Source: Diplonema japonicum
Taxonomy: Eukaryota; Euglenozoa; Diplonemea; Diplonemida; Diplonemidae
Direction of reading: 5' to 3'
NCBI GenBank assembly: GCA_964019335.1
Contig: OZ025679.1
Location: 496,001 to 560,000 of the forward strand
Length of the DNA stretch: 64,000 nt
The notes beneath the pieces are model-generated. The model worked only from the letters and a program-made list of their open reading frames with translations. It ran no database searches and was not told the DNA's origin. The translations under genes were made by a program, and so were the position numbers. Shown piece after piece: positions 34,201 to 44,300 of the stretch (position 1 is its first letter; each line of letters starts with the position of its first letter).

Positions 34201-34218
34201 TATCCTGTGAAAATCTAG
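19288..34218 (+). CDS. Giant type I membrane protein: Calx-beta-like repeats, Cys-rich repeats, one TM helix
   Basis: About 4952 aa. Exons 19288-32628, 32666-33949 and 33985-34218; mini-introns of 37 and 35 nt, phase 0. An N-terminal signal peptide (FRAATISAALWLACC) is followed to residue ~2370 by about 21 Calx-beta-like modules of ~112 aa. Their landmarks are TFTVVLxSxP, TxEGxV, W..xQTVTVTGVDD, ADGDVxY and TNTDDDVAGV; Asp clusters suggest calcium binding. Residues ~2375-2575 carry CxxxxCP...CxxGC...CC repeats. Residues ~2575-4570 carry alternating Cys repeats built on CDDGD/CNDGD, DGTxC and CxGVxC. Two EGF-like units and a globular juxtamembrane part follow. The TM helix is ~4787-4811 (WVLPVLLFFIVLLCVGLFLLY), with a KRR stop-transfer and a ~140-aa Pro/Ser-rich tail. 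A large adhesive surface protein is likely. The acceptor AG is at 19274. Confidence 0.88.
19870..20624 (+). repeat. 755-bp internal duplication, copy 1
   Basis: This segment of the giant gene recurs at 21553-22307, offset 1683 bp, with no difference in the stretches I compared. It covers a little over two Calx-beta-like modules, from NWATPQVVTVRGVNDDVADG to DGTVSYSI. Other modules in the array are clearly diverged, so this copy event is recent. Confidence 0.9.
21553..22307 (+). repeat. 755-bp internal duplication, copy 2
   Basis: Second copy of 19870-20624. Both edges lie inside modules (left edge at AACTGGGC, right edge at CAGCAT), so the copying ignored domain borders while keeping the frame. 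This fits gene conversion or unequal crossing-over between modules. Confidence 0.9.
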
Positions 34219-34409
34219 ATTTCCTGACTGCCTGTTTTCTTTCTTGTTTTTTTTTTCCCCCTGTTTCATTTTTTCATTGCGTCTCATTTTTTTCGTAAGT
34301 ATATTTTGGCCTTCACTGGTGACCATAGATTTAGAGTGACAGACATTAAGTACTATTATTCTTTTATTTTTAAAGGCGTGTTTGGTAAAGAAAAGCCCCC
34401 TCAAAGGAG

Positions 34410-37097
34410 ATGGATTTGGGGAAATACCTCAGGACTGAAGGGAAACAAGAGCATGGGACGATTCTGTACAGGAGGCTGGCGTTGCTGCCAGGGTTGTGTG
34501 ATGGGTCGAATGGGGTGCCATCTGCTGCAGTGCTGAGGGGGCATCCACCAGTGCCGCCGGACGAGGAAACACAGTGCTTCCGGAGGGATTATATGCATAA
34601 ATTGGCACCCCCGAAAAGACCAAAGTCATCTGGGGTAAGAAGTGACACGACCACACTAAAGCAGGGGTTAAAGAGAAAAGTACTGCCGGGTAGTGCAGTC
34701 ATACCTGAACACAAGAAGCCGCCCATGAGGAACGAGACACCAGAAGAGAAAGTGTTGAATGGATTTGAGCGTCTGCACGAAGCTATCTGCAACACGGTGA
34801 CAAACCTAGCCAACTGCAGGAACTTCGACATCTCCGGCTCTTTTGAACGGCTTGCGTATCACATCAGAGGTTACACACACTCATATGACTCCGAACGGCT
34901 GTTGGGCCTTCTGAACACCTTCTTGTCTGACCCAGATGTCGACACCTCGAAAGCAGGGACTGCACGCTTGGCCCTTTTCTTCCTTGACCACGTCTTCTAC
35001 CTCATAAACTCTCTCCACCCCTGCCTCAAGAAGGTCCTCTGTTGGTGCCGACAAGAACTCTGTGACGCTCTGTACTGTCCCGTTACCAACATCGACATCA
35101 AAGACATGGGCACACCCGAGAGCGAGATGGACAAGGACACCTTCGCTGGTGTTCCTAAGATGCCCAGCGAGCGATCCTCCGAGCAGGCCATCATCGGCAA
35201 CATCGATTTCATGAAAGCTACCATCACAGCGTATCGTGGGCGGCTTAACTTCGAGGACAACACAATGCTGCAGGACGGGCTCAAAGCAAAGCATCAGCTG
35301 ATAAAAGAGGAACGAGAATACACGATGCGGTTGTTGGAGGCCGAAAAGAGCGTTTGCATGTATTGGAAAAGGGCAACAAAGGGGCGGTTGTTCTATGGCT
35401 GGCGGAACATTATTCAGACGCAAAAAAAAGAAAAGCGAAGAGCGGAAGACAAACTACTGCTTGAGCGCGAATTGGCACTATCTAAAAGGGCCACACAAGA
35501 GCAAATTAAGGTGCGCGCCCGTGTTGAGGCAAGCCTTTATGAGGAGATGGCCAAACTGGACAGCAAAGTAACGCAGTCGCTGAGTACTATCGCAGATTTG
35601 GAGCATCAGTTGCAGAATGAAAAGGACACACTGAAGGATATACATAGACAGCTGTTCCAGCATAAAGCCGAGCAAGTGCTGCTGCGCGACAGGCTGAAAC
35701 GCAACATTCTAAAACTCGAGAAGTCCCAAGAAAAAGAGCAGCAGGCTTGCCTCGAACTACAAACCATCCGGACACAAACGAAGGAATTACAAGAATCCAC
35801 AAAGCAGTACGACGCGATGCTTGATGCTTGCAAGTCCACGATCGCGAAAACTAGGATGCATAGCAGCGTCCTAAAGGTATCCTTGGGGCATGGCCTCTTG
35901 CCTCGCTGGTTGATATCTGTCTTTGGAACAATACATGTCGAGGACACCCTTTGTGATAAGTTGGTAGTTTGGCTTCGGCAGATCTTCCCCACAAAGGTGA
36001 GCGAACAATGCGTGCTGAAGGTGCAGAATGCGGAGGATGACATCGAGAAATCGAGGCTGATGTACGAAGTGATAAGGAACATAGGGGGCGACGCGACTCC
36101 ATTCCATCGAAACTCGTTCATGTTCCCTGTTCATACTACACTGATGCCCAACATCGTAGCGATGGTGCTGTCCATTGCGTGCGCGCCGACGGAGGGGATG
36201 TGGGATGACGACGACAACATACCCGACGCAGAGGTGGTGGAGCAGCTGCTGGAAGCAGCCAAGAACGTGCGGTACAGTAGCGAGGTGATGAAATGTGTGG
36301 TGAAGGACTTGATACGATGGCCAAAAGGTGGGATGGGCAGTGTTCTAAGCTGCAAGAACCCGAGCGAGTGGATGCCCAATGAGACGTATCTAAAGATGCA
36401 CAAGTACGTGCCGTCCGGTGGGATGCAATGCCTTGAGAACCGCGTAGCGGAATACTCATACGAGCTGTCCGAGGTACGCGAGGCGTATTCCACAGTGATT
36501 TTTATGCGGGACTCTGTGTTTGATTTGGTGAACGACGCAGATTTCAGTGTTGACGGGCAGAAGCATGCAATGGACGCCCTCCCCCCAGGAGTGAACGAGG
36601 AGATTCTCCCTAGATGCCTCTCTACTGCTTTAACATGTGCCGCAGTCATCATGTACCCGCAGGTCCCGCCTGACGAAGCCTTCGAGCTTATTATGCACGA
36701 GCATGTCATGCGCAGCTGCAAGGGTCTTAAAGATGTAAACTTTGGAAGCGCGTTCCTGCTGTACCGACCGCAGTTGTCGTTTCTGTATTCGAAGCTAGGT
36801 CCCAACATCCGTTTTGGGAAGATAAAAAGCTTCGTCGCCTCCAAGGATCTCCTTGTAGAGGACTCGGAAGACACGTTTGACAAGCTGACGCCTACCGTGC
36901 TCAAGAAGGTCTTTGATCACTCCCTGAGGCCCGGTGAGTTCATCGGGGGAAACGATCCGGCACTTGACTTTCATCATTTCCTCGTGTTCCTTGTTCATGT
37001 GTCGCAGGTCCTCTACCCCCTCCCGACGCTGTCCATCTCCACAAAAGTAAAGATGCTTCTTAAGAACCACATTGCAAATCGTTATCTTAAAACATGA
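34410..37097 (+). CDS. Hypothetical coiled-coil protein
   Basis: 895 aa from the ATG at 34410; a T-rich tract and AG at 34374 precede it. Residues ~105-240 form a helical Cys/His-containing region. Residues ~285-495 are a long coiled coil (KRRAEDKLLLERELALSK, IADLEHQLQNEKDTLKD). It includes YWKRATKGRLFYGWRNII, which recalls the W/F spacing of SFI1/centrin-binding helices, though only once. Residues ~500-895 look globular, with no catalytic motif. No introns are needed. It might be a cytoskeletal or basal-body component; this is weak inference. Confidence 0.8.
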   Translation: MDLGKYLRTEGKQEHGTILYRRLALLPGLCDGSNGVPSAAVLRGHPPVPPDEETQCFRRDYMHKLAPPKRPKSSGVRSDTTTLKQGLKRKVLPGSAVIPEHKKPPMRNETPEEKVLNGFERLHEAICNTVTNLANCRNFDISGSFERLAYHIRGYTHSYDSERLLGLLNTFLSDPDVDTSKAGTARLALFFLDHVFYLINSLHPCLKKVLCWCRQELCDALYCPVTNIDIKDMGTPESEMDKDTFAGVPKMPSERSSEQAIIGNIDFMKATITAYRGRLNFEDNTMLQDGLKAKHQLIKEEREYTMRLLEAEKSVCMYWKRATKGRLFYGWRNIIQTQKKEKRRAEDKLLLERELALSKRATQEQIKVRARVEASLYEEMAKLDSKVTQSLSTIADLEHQLQNEKDTLKDIHRQLFQHKAEQVLLRDRLKRNILKLEKSQEKEQQACLELQTIRTQTKELQESTKQYDAMLDACKSTIAKTRMHSSVLKVSLGHGLLPRWLISVFGTIHVEDTLCDKLVVWLRQIFPTKVSEQCVLKVQNAEDDIEKSRLMYEVIRNIGGDATPFHRNSFMFPVHTTLMPNIVAMVLSIACAPTEGMWDDDDNIPDAEVVEQLLEAAKNVRYSSEVMKCVVKDLIRWPKGGMGSVLSCKNPSEWMPNETYLKMHKYVPSGGMQCLENRVAEYSYELSEVREAYSTVIFMRDSVFDLVNDADFSVDGQKHAMDALPPGVNEEILPRCLSTALTCAAVIMYPQVPPDEAFELIMHEHVMRSCKGLKDVNFGSAFLLYRPQLSFLYSKLGPNIRFGKIKSFVASKDLLVEDSEDTFDKLTPTVLKKVFDHSLRPGEFIGGNDPALDFHHFLVFLVHVSQVLYPLPTLSISTKVKMLLKNHIANRYLKT

Positions 37098-37173
37098 CGT
37101 TTACACGTCTTGCTTTTCGTCACGAGCTTGTCCGCTTTCCTGTCTGCTTTGGGTGACTGTCTAACAGGTTCAG

Positions 37174-38391
37174 ATGCCAGCGAAAAATGAGAGGCGGCCT
37201 TATCGAATACGAAAGACCAGTGCAGAGCCGGTGACGGCTGCTGGCAGAAAGCACAAGCTCAGGTTGCTTCAGCAGGAAGCCGAAGAGTGCCTCACTCGCT
37301 TAGGGGAGGAATGGATGGAGAGCTTGGTGAATGCCAATCAGAAAGAATCATCGCGACTGGGGTCCTGCCAGGTGTTCCCATCTGCACATGAGTGCAATGA
37401 GGCATTCCCGCATAATATCCCGAGGCAGTACCCTTTTCCCATTCTCCCGGGATATCCTTATGAAGAAAGGGAGATGGCTTGCCCAACACCTCCTACACCC
37501 GCTTCTCGCAAGCCCCGCCCTTCGTCAGCAAGGTTGTTCAAAGAGGATCTCCGGCAGATTGCGCACAGCACACGCAGCTTCTCATGCTGCAGCACTCAAG
37601 GCAGCTTTGCAAACACTGAGTCCACTGAGATCGCTCCTGTCGTCAAGCGCTTCAACCCGTTCGTCTCCTCGCTCGGCGTCTTCGACCTCGAGCAGCAGGA
37701 CCCAGCCCTGCGTGAGAAGAACAGGAAGTTGAAACAAGAGGATATCGAGTGGGAGAGGAAAAAGCAAGCAGCAAAATTCGCAGAGCGACGACTCAAACAT
37801 CTTTGCTGGCGGGAGGATCTTATCAGCAGACACAAAGCCAAAATGAAGGCAAGATTCCAAAAAGCGCTTCTAAGGAGAGAACCCCATGCCATAGAGAAAT
37901 TGAATGAGGTGTTGCTCGAGCTTGTAGACATGCAAGCTGCAAAACAAGAAGGCAGCAGGTGTGCACCCTCTTCAGCAACAAAGGATATAACGGAAGGAGT
38001 GCAGCTGTATGCGTTGGGGGACACAATCAAAGAAGGGGTGATCGAGCTGCTCCGAAAAGGTAACACGGAAGCGAGCAGTGAAGAGGTACCACGTAGGAAA
38101 TCCCGAGTTACAGGTGCCCTGCTCAGTCCTGCACCGCCCTTGGAGATGAAGAGACGTAACAGGTATGAACCTTACATGTTGTGAACCAGCCACAGTTCGG
38201 GGCAACTTCTTGAAGCTGACCAGCTTGTCCGGCCGCGCCCAGCAAAGTTTGTCTCGGAAAGGTCTGAGCAGATGGTTGTAGCTGCTCGCAAGCACTTGAT
38301 TCCGCTGGGTTCTGAGCTTTCTCCGCCCTGGGAGATGACAGCAGCAGAAACAATCTCTGAGTTAGACGCATTTGACCTCCGCAGAAATTAG
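37174..38391 (+). CDS. Hypothetical basic helical protein
   Basis: 394 aa from exons 37174-38162 and 38196-38391, with a 33-nt phase-2 intron (GTATGA...CCACAG). The intron is needed to continue the protein: unspliced, the frame stops at 38184, while the spliced frame adds 65 plausible residues ending LDAFDLRRN. The ATG lies 7 nt after a clear acceptor (TAACAG, AG at 37167) and only 76 nt from the previous gene. The sequence is Arg/Lys/Glu-rich with a central helix (KLKQEDIEWERKKQAAKF) and an N-terminal PYRIRKTSAEP stretch. No recognised family. Confidence 0.78.
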
Positions 38392-38468
38392 TGCGCTTTC
38401 CAGTGTTCAGAATTTCAGCAGATCGGTTTTATTTTTCCTTACTTCCAGACTGACACAACAGGGCAGCC

Positions 38469-39962
38469 ATGATAGTTGTCCTTACGACAGTGCTCGCTTC
38501 GTGTTTCGAAAGAGATGTTGACTATGGTGTTGGGAACAGCCTCATTAGCCGTGGCTCGAGGCACGCCGACACCCCTGAGGATTGCCAGCAGCAGTGTCAA
38601 GAGCTGCAGACGTGCTTCAGATGGACATGGAACGCAGGCGAATGCAGTTTCAAGAGGGACCTGGTGAAGCGGGCGCCCGACACGTACTGGGAAATGGCGC
38701 CGAATTTCCCAACACATCCTGCACCTGTACAGGGTGCCGTGTCTGGACCGAAGACCTGCCCAGCACAACAGTTATGGACCAGGGGCGAAATGTTGCAGGA
38801 GATTTCAGACCTCCATACCTGTAGCTTTAAAGGCCTTGACGAGGTGAACACTATCCTCAAGCGCTGTGTGAAGAAGTCCGTGTTTGCACACTGGCAGGTT
38901 GCTCATGCGATGTCCACACATGGCAGGACGTATCCGAGGAAAGAATGGGAAAACTGCTCCTCCGAGCGGCGCATGTGCCGTTGCTACACCAAAGCTAGGT
39001 ATGGGCATGACGGGAACTGGGTAGAGTTGGACCTGTCAGGCTCCATCGACGGTGTCAGATGCGTCGCAAAAAGCTTTCCGAATTTACAAAAGGATACCGG
39101 CAGGGTGATTCCTAGAAGATGCGAATGCGCCACCTCCAAAGCAGAGATGGCTGCGTCGCATGATGCGACGTTCTTGGGTATTTCGATGCAACGGGCCACT
39201 CCCTTCGATGAGTGTGACATACCCCTGGGCATGATTTCAAAGAAGCTCGATGCTCTGTCAGTGGGATGGGGTGAGACCGCCATCCACATGGTGCTAGGGC
39301 TTGTTTCGCATTGCTTTGATCTTCCGAAGTGGGTGAGCGTGGGTTCATGGAAGCAGGATGCGAAGGGATACAGGTTGCCGTGTGGCAGCCTGACAGGATT
39401 CCCTTTTCAGAGCTACGATGACAACAACAACTATGGGCTGATCTACTCGCAGCGCATCAACCACTGGAGGTGGATGCCTATGAACATCTCGTCTGACGTA
39501 CGGGAAGCCATCAAAGAGCTGTTTGGTGTCGAGGCGCCTCCACAGCTTCCGGGCGGACCCAGAGGGAACCCCGACATTGCGAACTGGAGCACATACGCGT
39601 GGACGCACCACTGCTGCCAGTACATGGCGTTCACAAAAGTAGCGCAGACTAGCTTTGCCCAGTTTTTCACACTTGTCACAATGCAGGTTGCCAAAACAAG
39701 TTCTACTTCCGCTTCAGCTGCCTACTGCTTCCTGTGGAAATCCGAAGGCTGCCTGCCAAGGTGGTACGGCTACCTTGGTGAGGCACTCTTCATTCTTTGG
39801 AGTTACTATACCCAGCAGTTAGTCCCACTCGCTCCCGGCTCGTCCGAAGCCCAGTGTGAAAATAACATAGTTTCAACACATAAGTTATACGGCGAGCTTT
39901 CCCACGGTAGCATCAACATCGTTTTCGAATCATGGGTTCGCAGCATCAGCGATAAGGAATAA
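38469..39962 (+). CDS. Secreted or surface protein with PAN/Apple-like domain
   Basis: 497 aa. A short hydrophobic start (MIVVLTTVLASC) could be a signal peptide, although it lacks a basic residue. Residues ~15-65 carry a PAN/Apple-type Cys pattern: TPEDCQQQCQELQTCFRWTW...AGECSFK. Further paired cysteines (TCSF, CVKK, CSSERRMCRCY, RRCECA) and NxS/T sites (NCSS, NIS, NWS) suggest an extracellular, glycosylated protein. PAN domains bind protein or carbohydrate partners. The central and C-terminal parts (YDDNNNYGLIYSQRINHWRW, ANWSTYAWTHHCCQYM) match nothing I know. Acceptor AG at 38448. Confidence 0.75.
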   Translation: MIVVLTTVLASCFERDVDYGVGNSLISRGSRHADTPEDCQQQCQELQTCFRWTWNAGECSFKRDLVKRAPDTYWEMAPNFPTHPAPVQGAVSGPKTCPAQQLWTRGEMLQEISDLHTCSFKGLDEVNTILKRCVKKSVFAHWQVAHAMSTHGRTYPRKEWENCSSERRMCRCYTKARYGHDGNWVELDLSGSIDGVRCVAKSFPNLQKDTGRVIPRRCECATSKAEMAASHDATFLGISMQRATPFDECDIPLGMISKKLDALSVGWGETAIHMVLGLVSHCFDLPKWVSVGSWKQDAKGYRLPCGSLTGFPFQSYDDNNNYGLIYSQRINHWRWMPMNISSDVREAIKELFGVEAPPQLPGGPRGNPDIANWSTYAWTHHCCQYMAFTKVAQTSFAQFFTLVTMQVAKTSSTSASAAYCFLWKSEGCLPRWYGYLGEALFILWSYYTQQLVPLAPGSSEAQCENNIVSTHKLYGELSHGSINIVFESWVRSISDKE

Positions 39963-40085
39963 GCCAGGGCCAATAAATGTAGACTATCCTCCAAGAAGAG
40001 AGGCCTTTTTTGTTTTTGTTTTTGTTTGGACGGCAGTTGCTTCTTTGCGCTTGTCCCTTTTTCTAAACACACAAAAGCTTATAAG

Positions 40086-41063
40086 ATGGTGTCGAGGCCT
40101 AAGTCTGCTAACCCCGAATATGATAAGGTTTTCCATGCTTGGAATTCAGAGGAGAGCGCCGATGCTAAAGACGCGCCACAGGTGCTGTGGGCCAGCGACA
40201 GCGGCGGCGTCGACCATAATATGATACTCAGGCCGCGCACGTCCAATCCTGTTAGGGACAAAACAGACTCGGTCTCCCGTTCTATTAAGAAATGTGACTC
40301 GCCACCTGAGGTGTTGTGGGCAGACGTGTGTCCCGATAACGTGGTAGTGGCAAGGCCGCCTACTTCAAACCCAAAACTAGATGCCATCTTCGTGGACGAC
40401 AGCGATACACCAACGCAAAACACTTGTGGGACAGGGGTGCTGTGGTCTTCTGAGGGGAGCGTGTCGCCCGATCTCGTGACACGGCCACACACATACAATG
40501 CGCAGCTGGACCCTGATCACAAAGCAGCGGCAGCAACAGAACCTGTCACGTCGTCGCCCACGGGGATATTATGGTCTAGTTACAGCAACATTGAGACAGA
40601 GCTGCTTGCCCGGCCACACGCACATAATTCACAGCTCGGTGATACGAACAGCACAGGAGCGGTGATGCAGGAAGGATCAGAAGTCGTGTGGTCCTCGGAA
40701 AACAATGTGAGTACTGATGTAATACGCCCACATAGTGCGGAGCCTCGCGAGCATGCTGATACACACATTGGGTCATGTAGGCCGAGCACCGCACCGCTGC
40801 CAGCTAAGCTGAAGTCAGCTGCGCTGCTAGAGAATGCGGAGGGCAACGAAGACATGCTGATGAAGGTCTTCAGCCAGCTATTGCCCGATACGAATACACG
40901 TACTGTGAGCAAGAAAGAGTTTTGCAGATTTTACTCGTCACTGGAGCACTTCGGTGCACCACACAACGCAGCAGCACTATGCTCGAAGTTCAATAGGAAC
41001 GGCACCGACAGGTTACACTTTGAAGAGTTTGCCATCATCATGCTCAGATGGTGCAGCAGGTGA
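40086..41063 (+). CDS. RPxTxNP/LWSS repeat protein with EF-hand-like C-terminus
   Basis: 325 aa from the ATG at 40086; the upstream extension of the frame lies in T-rich leader. Six degenerate repeats of ~40 aa make up residues 1-230. Each has a variant of (V/I)LWxS followed by an acidic stretch and RPxTxNPxLD, for example VLWASDSGG...RPRTSNPVRD, VLWADV...RPPTSNPKLD, GVLWSSEG...RPHTYNAQLD. The C-terminal ~85 residues resemble an EF-hand pair (MLMKVFSQLLPDTNTRTVSKKEF, then LCSKFNRNGTDRLHFEEFA). The second loop keeps N, D and a late E, so calcium binding is possible. Repeated RPxTxxP motifs occur in some microtubule-associated proteins, so an axonemal role is conceivable. Confidence 0.8.
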   Translation: MVSRPKSANPEYDKVFHAWNSEESADAKDAPQVLWASDSGGVDHNMILRPRTSNPVRDKTDSVSRSIKKCDSPPEVLWADVCPDNVVVARPPTSNPKLDAIFVDDSDTPTQNTCGTGVLWSSEGSVSPDLVTRPHTYNAQLDPDHKAAAATEPVTSSPTGILWSSYSNIETELLARPHAHNSQLGDTNSTGAVMQEGSEVVWSSENNVSTDVIRPHSAEPREHADTHIGSCRPSTAPLPAKLKSAALLENAEGNEDMLMKVFSQLLPDTNTRTVSKKEFCRFYSSLEHFGAPHNAAALCSKFNRNGTDRLHFEEFAIIMLRWCSR

Positions 41064-41359
41064 TGTATTCTTTCATCAGACTTTCGCATAACGTTGAAGA
41101 ACGAGGGGCGTTTTCGCCTTCCGGATGAGACCCGCCCCTTTCGAAAGCTCGTGTAATATACTTGCATCATGAAGTGCCAAATTAAAAATAGATTGCATGG
41201 CACCTGTTGTCCACAGCCTGTGGCGAAGGTCAGAAAAACAAGGTCCAAAAAGCCTATGGAGACACGTACAGCGGACACTGTAGCTTAGGATACTTTGTGG
41301 CGTGTTTATTATTATCACCTGCCTTTGTGTTCACATTGACATCTTCCATTACAGGTAGC

Positions 41360-44300
41360 ATGAGTGATGACGAAAAGGAGGCTGTAGCTGAACAATATAC
41401 CCCTCCTCCTGAATGGGTGGAGCACCCCCTCGGGCCACCTCCGGCACGAAAGATGGAAGATGCTGAAAAGCATTCTGATCAGGCGCAGGAAGAGTCGCTA
41501 AGCCTTCCTCCTATCCCTTCTCAGCCTGGAACACCGAAACCGGAGTCACCTAGTTCAGCACGCCCTCCACTGCGCCTCCCACGTGTTGAGTCTTCAGCAA
41601 GCATTCAGGACACTGCAGAAGTGGCAAGGCGCGAAAGCATAGCGGACATCCGAGACAGGAACAACATGTCTGCTGATCAACAGGGGCAAGAAGCAGAAAA
41701 GATACAGCAAGGGGAGAGTGGTGTACATGGAGTGGTTAGTGGCGCAGAAGAAGAGACGCAAGGCACGACTGGTGGGGTAGAACCTTCTTCTCATGAAACT
41801 CAAAACGGGACAGAGCAAGTCGACCTGATTAAGCAGGTACAGGAGAAAGAACATGAAAGCACCCAAAAAACAGATGAAGAAGGTGTGGAAACTGATGGAG
41901 TAGACCATGTTGGGGATGCTAGTCCACTGGACGCAAGCGAGGGTCAACAACAGCTGCCTGCGGAGATTCCTAAAGAGAAGAGCCCCCCCAGTTCTCCTGA
42001 CTCCCTTTCCGGGATCGACCCCTCTCTCGCTGCACGCTTTGACAACACTATTCCCACGGGCAACACAATACCCAGGGACACCCCTCCAGTGTCTCCTGTC
42101 CCTGACTCTGACCTCACTGAAGACGTTGCTGACAGGTCGACAGAAAGGAAAAATGTCATCCCTACAGGGAACACCATTCCTAGGGACGGTATCTCCGACA
42201 CGCCTGCTCCTCGCGGTACATATGAAATCGAAGAAAGGGCAGAAATCGAAGAAGGTGCGGAAGTGGAAACAGAGAAGGGTGAGCCCAGGTCCCTGGAAGT
42301 GACACAAGGGCATGAAGACAGCACAACACCTGTGGCAGTTGCAGAGCCGTGTGAGGAGGCTGCCGTCAGCAGCGCACCTTTCGTTCAAAAAGAATCCCCT
42401 GATTCAGATAAGAGAGAAGTGGGTGAGGAACGAGTACTACGTGCAGCTGAAGGGGTACTGTTGTCAAGAGATAGTGTCGAAAAGAAGGAGCAGGAGAAGG
42501 AACAAATGAGCGTGTGCAGCAGCGCGAAGCCGTCGGAAACTGACAAGGGCGAGGAAGAAGACTTTGCCGTGCACCATGTGCTGAAGGATGTCAACGACGA
42601 AGCAGTCCAACACAAGTCCGACACACAACCGCAAGCATCGAATGTAGCACGCGAGGGGGTGAAGCCTCTCGACGACAAGACGTTCCACACTTCAGAACCT
42701 CGAGAACCCATGCACTGGACCATACCTAACACGATCCCAGGCGAGGACAGGAAGGCACCTGTGCAGCAGTGGAGGTCTGAACCAAAGCCACCAAGCTACG
42801 GGATGTTCACTCTCTTGCCTATCGGCGACGACGAAGATTCCAAAGAGCAACGCAAGAGACTCTTTGAGGAGTTCGACATGACAGGCACAGGGAAGCTATG
42901 CTTAGCAGAGATCAGCAAGGGTGTTCGCGACGTGCTGCAACTGGACGAAGTGTTCACAGAATGCAAATACGCAGTGATGACTGCCTTTAGGTCGGGCACA
43001 AAGGACAGCAGCGACGGTTTGGTGTCAAAAAAGCAGTTTCGGACTGTACTGTGTATGTTGCAGAGTTACTTGGACTTGTACAAACTCTTCCTGTCTATGA
43101 CGGTGGGAGAGACCGTCACGCTACGGTCGTGGTGTGCGTCAGCTGACAGGCTAGCGGCACATGGAATATCCATCACGCAGCCCGAGGCGGACTTCAGCAG
43201 AATTACGGGTGGGCGGACTGAAATGTATTTCAGTGAGTTTGCGGAGTGGGCTGTTGAACAGGACACCCTGCAGCCGTCGCCTGTGGTGGCGCCTACACCG
43301 GTGAGGTTCCATGAGCGGCCTCTTTCGCAGAGTCCATCGCCAAGACCTGCGTCGCGCGGTCTTTCACCAGCCAAAAGGTCTGGTGCAACGCACGCAGTGC
43401 AGAGTGGCATCAACACTGGTGGCGGTGGCGGTGACTGGACTGTGAGGTTCTACAAAGGTCAGGATACATTGGGTGCTTATGGGGATATCTATCAGGTGCA
43501 CGATACAATAGCAGGAGAGCAGAGTGGGGTGGCGGAGGGGAATTATTTGGTGTTGCAACCTGTAATAGCAGAGGCACTGCTACCCGTAGCTTCTTCGTTG
43601 GCCATTTCCAAAGCGGGTTTCATCAAGAAGATGATTGGCAAGCAGTACGCTCAGATCCTTTGTACGGACCCTGATGCGCGGCGGTTATTCCTCCGGTCCT
43701 ACGAGCTTCTCTTGAGCTGTCTTGGTATCACTGTTGACACGGTGTCGGGCACGGCCGTCAACGAGGAAAACAGGTTCCACATCATCGTTACGAGACGCTC
43801 TTTGAATTTCAAGAAGCTCATTACGAGGATTCTACACTCACTTTCCGCATTTGGTCTCCCGCAGTTCCGTCTCCCGCTGCTGAGCATGCTAGTAGATGAG
43901 ATGTCAGTGACAAAGAGCCTTGAGGGGTGCAAGGATGTGTGTCGGTCACAGTGGATACCTGTCTTGGAGGATGGGCGAGAGAAAGATATGTTGTTTACAA
44001 GACTTAACATGATCGGGAAAAAAAGCAAAGCAGGCGCTGGGGTCAACGCAGCACGGAGGGCTAGGAAGCTCCTTGCGCGCACCCCATCGCCTCCTGTCGT
44101 GCGCGACATGAGCAGCAGCAGAACGTTGCCGCAACGCCGTCACGTGTCTGAATCACCAGCTAAGGGTCTCGGGCGTGCGCCGGTCCTAGGAGAGTTTCAG
44201 AGGCCTGTGACAAGCAGTGGGAAGTTGTCAAGCACGTACTCCACAACTGTGAAAGCAGCACCCGTTTCTGTGCCAGTGCAGCGACCGCAATCTAGCAGGA

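Noticed and set aside
34498-34532. GTGTG...TGCAG 35-nt segment as an intron in the coiled-coil gene
   Set aside because: Splicing it brings an early stop; the retained frame runs on for more than 850 codons.
38999-39041. GTATG...GTCAG segment in the PAN-domain gene as a 41-nt intron
   Set aside because: Removal shifts the frame, and the unspliced protein sequence is sensible through the region.
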